From Anaerolineales bacterium UBA832 (GTDB taxonomy: Bacteria; Chloroflexota; Anaerolineae; Anaerolineales; UBA11657): 5,024 bases of DNA. The stretch spans positions 1 to 5,024 of the forward strand of contig DBHI01000076.1 in NCBI GenBank assembly GCA_002296125.1, written 5' to 3'. Below, piece by piece: positions 5,006 through 5,024 of this stretch; the stretch's first letter is position 1, and the number at the start of each line of letters is the position of its first letter. A program made the translations under genes and the position numbers. The notes under the pieces are model-generated. The model had not been told where the DNA came from. It did no database searches and was given only the letters and a program-made list of their open reading frames with translations.

Positions 5006-5024
5006 TGGGCGCTATAAGACTCGA
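5006..5024 (-). tRNA. tRNA gene, 3' end only (isotype not determinable)
   Basis: Reading the minus strand from the edge, TCGAGT fits the end of a T-loop (positions 55-60 of the TTCGAGT consensus). CTTAT would be the 3' T-stem, AGCGCCC the 3' acceptor strand and A (5006) the discriminator. CTC follows, so no CCA is encoded. The terminator immediately downstream supports a stable-RNA gene. The missing part should contain ATAAG before the T-loop and start with GGGCGCT. Only 19 bases are visible and the anticodon is outside the window. Confidence 0.6.

Noticed and set aside
4667..5024. Integrated mobile element beside the tRNA
   Set aside because: No integrase, transposase, terminal inverted repeats or duplicated tRNA end occur in the window; only the location is suggestive.

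Overview
This AT-rich window looks like a chromosomal stretch of a bacterium with a type IX (Por) secretion system. It most likely belongs to the FCB superphylum outside classical Bacteroidota. The C-terminal sorting domain (HQNHPNPFNPVTTLRYDLP ... KKMVLLK) and the neighbouring lipoprotein built of plant-like LTGSIP leucine-rich repeats resemble those of marine Candidatus Marinimicrobia (SAR406). That placement comes from recognised sequence style only; no search was run.

Layout: every credible gene lies on the minus strand, so transcription runs from right to left. At the right edge (5006-5024) is the 3' end of a tRNA gene, followed by its own hairpin terminator (4970-4999). A gene-poor stretch of about 300 bp follows (4667-4969). 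It contains a possible promoter, a 13-bp direct repeat that duplicates a strong ribosome-binding site, and a doubtful 39-codon reading frame. Next is one very large gene (554-4666) for a 1370-residue exported protein. Its order is signal peptide, OB-fold domain, lamin-tail domain, glycine-rich parallel beta-helix, PQQ-like beta-propeller, Ig/Fn3-like domain and type A T9SS sorting domain. A clear rho-independent terminator (about 507-535) separates it from the last gene. That gene runs off the left edge (455 to 1) and encodes a lipoprotein whose 24-residue leucine-rich repeats are near-identical at the DNA level.

The two proteins look like independent surface or secreted products: a released or surface-anchored adhesive/binding protein, and an outer-membrane LRR lipoprotein. 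The terminator between them, and a promoter-like sequence just after it, argue for separate transcription units. No mobile element, CRISPR array, defence gene or complete enzyme was seen. The most unusual items are the mosaic architecture of the large protein, an 8-G homopolymer inside its beta-helix, the actively duplicating LRR array, and the duplicated SD/mini-ORF arrangement upstream of the large gene.
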